Origin: Thermoplasmata archaeon
GTDB lineage: Archaea > Thermoplasmatota > Thermoplasmata > RBG-16-68-12
DNA: 57,329 nt
Direction of reading: 5' to 3'
Assembly: GCA_036395115.1 (NCBI GenBank)
Contig: DASWDU010000030.1
Coordinates: 1-57,329, forward strand
Under the pieces are notes generated by a model. That model was not told the DNA's origin, searched no databases, and worked only from the letters and a program-made list of their open reading frames with translations. Positions 55,642-57,329 of the stretch are shown here, in pieces. The translations under genes were made by a program, and so were the position numbers. Every line of letters starts with the position of its first letter. Positions within the stretch are counted from its first letter, which is position 1.

Positions 55642-55954
55642 GCCCGCGGACTCCATGCGAAAGCGGGTCGAAAGACTCATATAGCCCGCTCCGGTATCTG
55701 TTGGAAGACTCGGCAAAGGCGACGAGACTTTCGAGTCACCGTCGCCCGAGTCCGTGGTGGCCGCTTTCGGCGAAGGCCCCGATTTGTGACGGGCCCCCTT
55801 CTGACGCGGCCGACACTGTGGAGGTTTGAGAACCCCGCGTCCTCGGGGGCGCGTGCCCTCTCGAACCCGACGCTCGCGATCAAGGCAGAGGTATGTTCGA
55901 GCTACCTCGCCAAGATTCCTTTGAGATGGCGTACATATCCGTCGCGTGAGATCA
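55642..55954 (+). promoter_or_regulatory. rRNA promoter and 16S leader
   Basis: TCGAAAGACTCATATAG (55668-55684) is a strong BRE-TATA promoter in the style of archaeal rRNA operons, giving a transcript start near 55705. The remaining roughly 250 bases are leader, with segments able to pair for pre-16S processing. No tRNA or ORF is present. Confidence 0.7.

Positions 55955-57329
<1,375 letters not shown>

Overview
The window is a stretch of a GC-rich archaeal chromosome that ends inside a 16S rRNA gene. The archaeal assignment rests on aIF2gamma, pelota, Pth2, archaeosine tRNA-guanine transglycosylase, the KEOPS subunit Pcc1, a TFB, a TrmB regulator, 2-oxoacid:ferredoxin oxidoreductase, and many start codons lying about 25 bases downstream of TATA-like boxes, as expected for leaderless mRNAs. 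The gene mix (split Fpo/Nuo-type subunits, DUF835-like response regulator, aerobic-type Rieske proteins, Ras-like GTPase) suggests an uncultured member of the Thermoplasmatota. That placement is inference; the 16S gene at the right edge would settle it.

Layout. 1-5.6 kb: translation genes (S6e end, aIF2gamma, pelota, Pth2), DUF99, a membrane coiled-coil protein and a KaiC-like ATPase. 5.7-8.1 kb: two response regulators, a winged-helix protein and a MazG-like pyrophosphohydrolase. 8.1-10.3 kb: a RNase H-fold exonuclease and a TnpB element. 10.4-15.8 kb: tRNA modification (TgtA, Pcc1, a MiaB-like methylthiotransferase), tRNA-Gln, two small ORFs and an O-methyltransferase. 15.9-18.9 kb: a large AT-richer surface metalloprotease. 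19-25.6 kb: a Nudix-HAD fusion, aldehyde dehydrogenase, DUF3052, fumarase and TFB. 25.8-33 kb: KorAB, TrmB, a GlcD-like flavoprotein, NuoB and a four-cluster NuoI-like ferredoxin. 33-35 kb: a tandem pair of MetE-family proteins. 35.05-35.5 kb: a decayed TnpB-family remnant that keeps a structured RNA end. 36-48.8 kb: a large sulfur and Fe-S block (SufT, rubredoxin-like protein, CCG protein, IscA, SufBCD, SufU, a third SufB/D paralog, SufS, a second SufU, CysM, a JAMM protease, and a CysO-MoeZ-rhodanese fusion). 48.9-55.6 kb: small conserved proteins, a Ras-like GTPase, tRNA-Ser, a trehalose synthase-phosphatase fusion and two Rieske proteins. 55.6 kb to the end: rRNA promoter, leader and 16S.

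The strongest functional story is the 38.2-48.8 kb block. SufS can supply persulfide sulfur to SufU and SufBC(D) for Fe-S assembly. Immediately downstream, CysM, a JAMM protease and a CysO-like ubiquitin fold form the gene set of the mycobacterial protein-thiocarboxylate route to cysteine. Here CysO is fused in one polypeptide to the E1/rhodanese enzyme that should activate it.

The second point of interest is a pair of related TnpB 3' ends 26 kb apart. One belongs to an apparently intact element. The other is an orphan whose coding sense has decayed while three hairpins are kept by compensatory changes. A third unexplained signal is a perfect 14-bp palindrome (GTTAACATGTTAAC) present three times.
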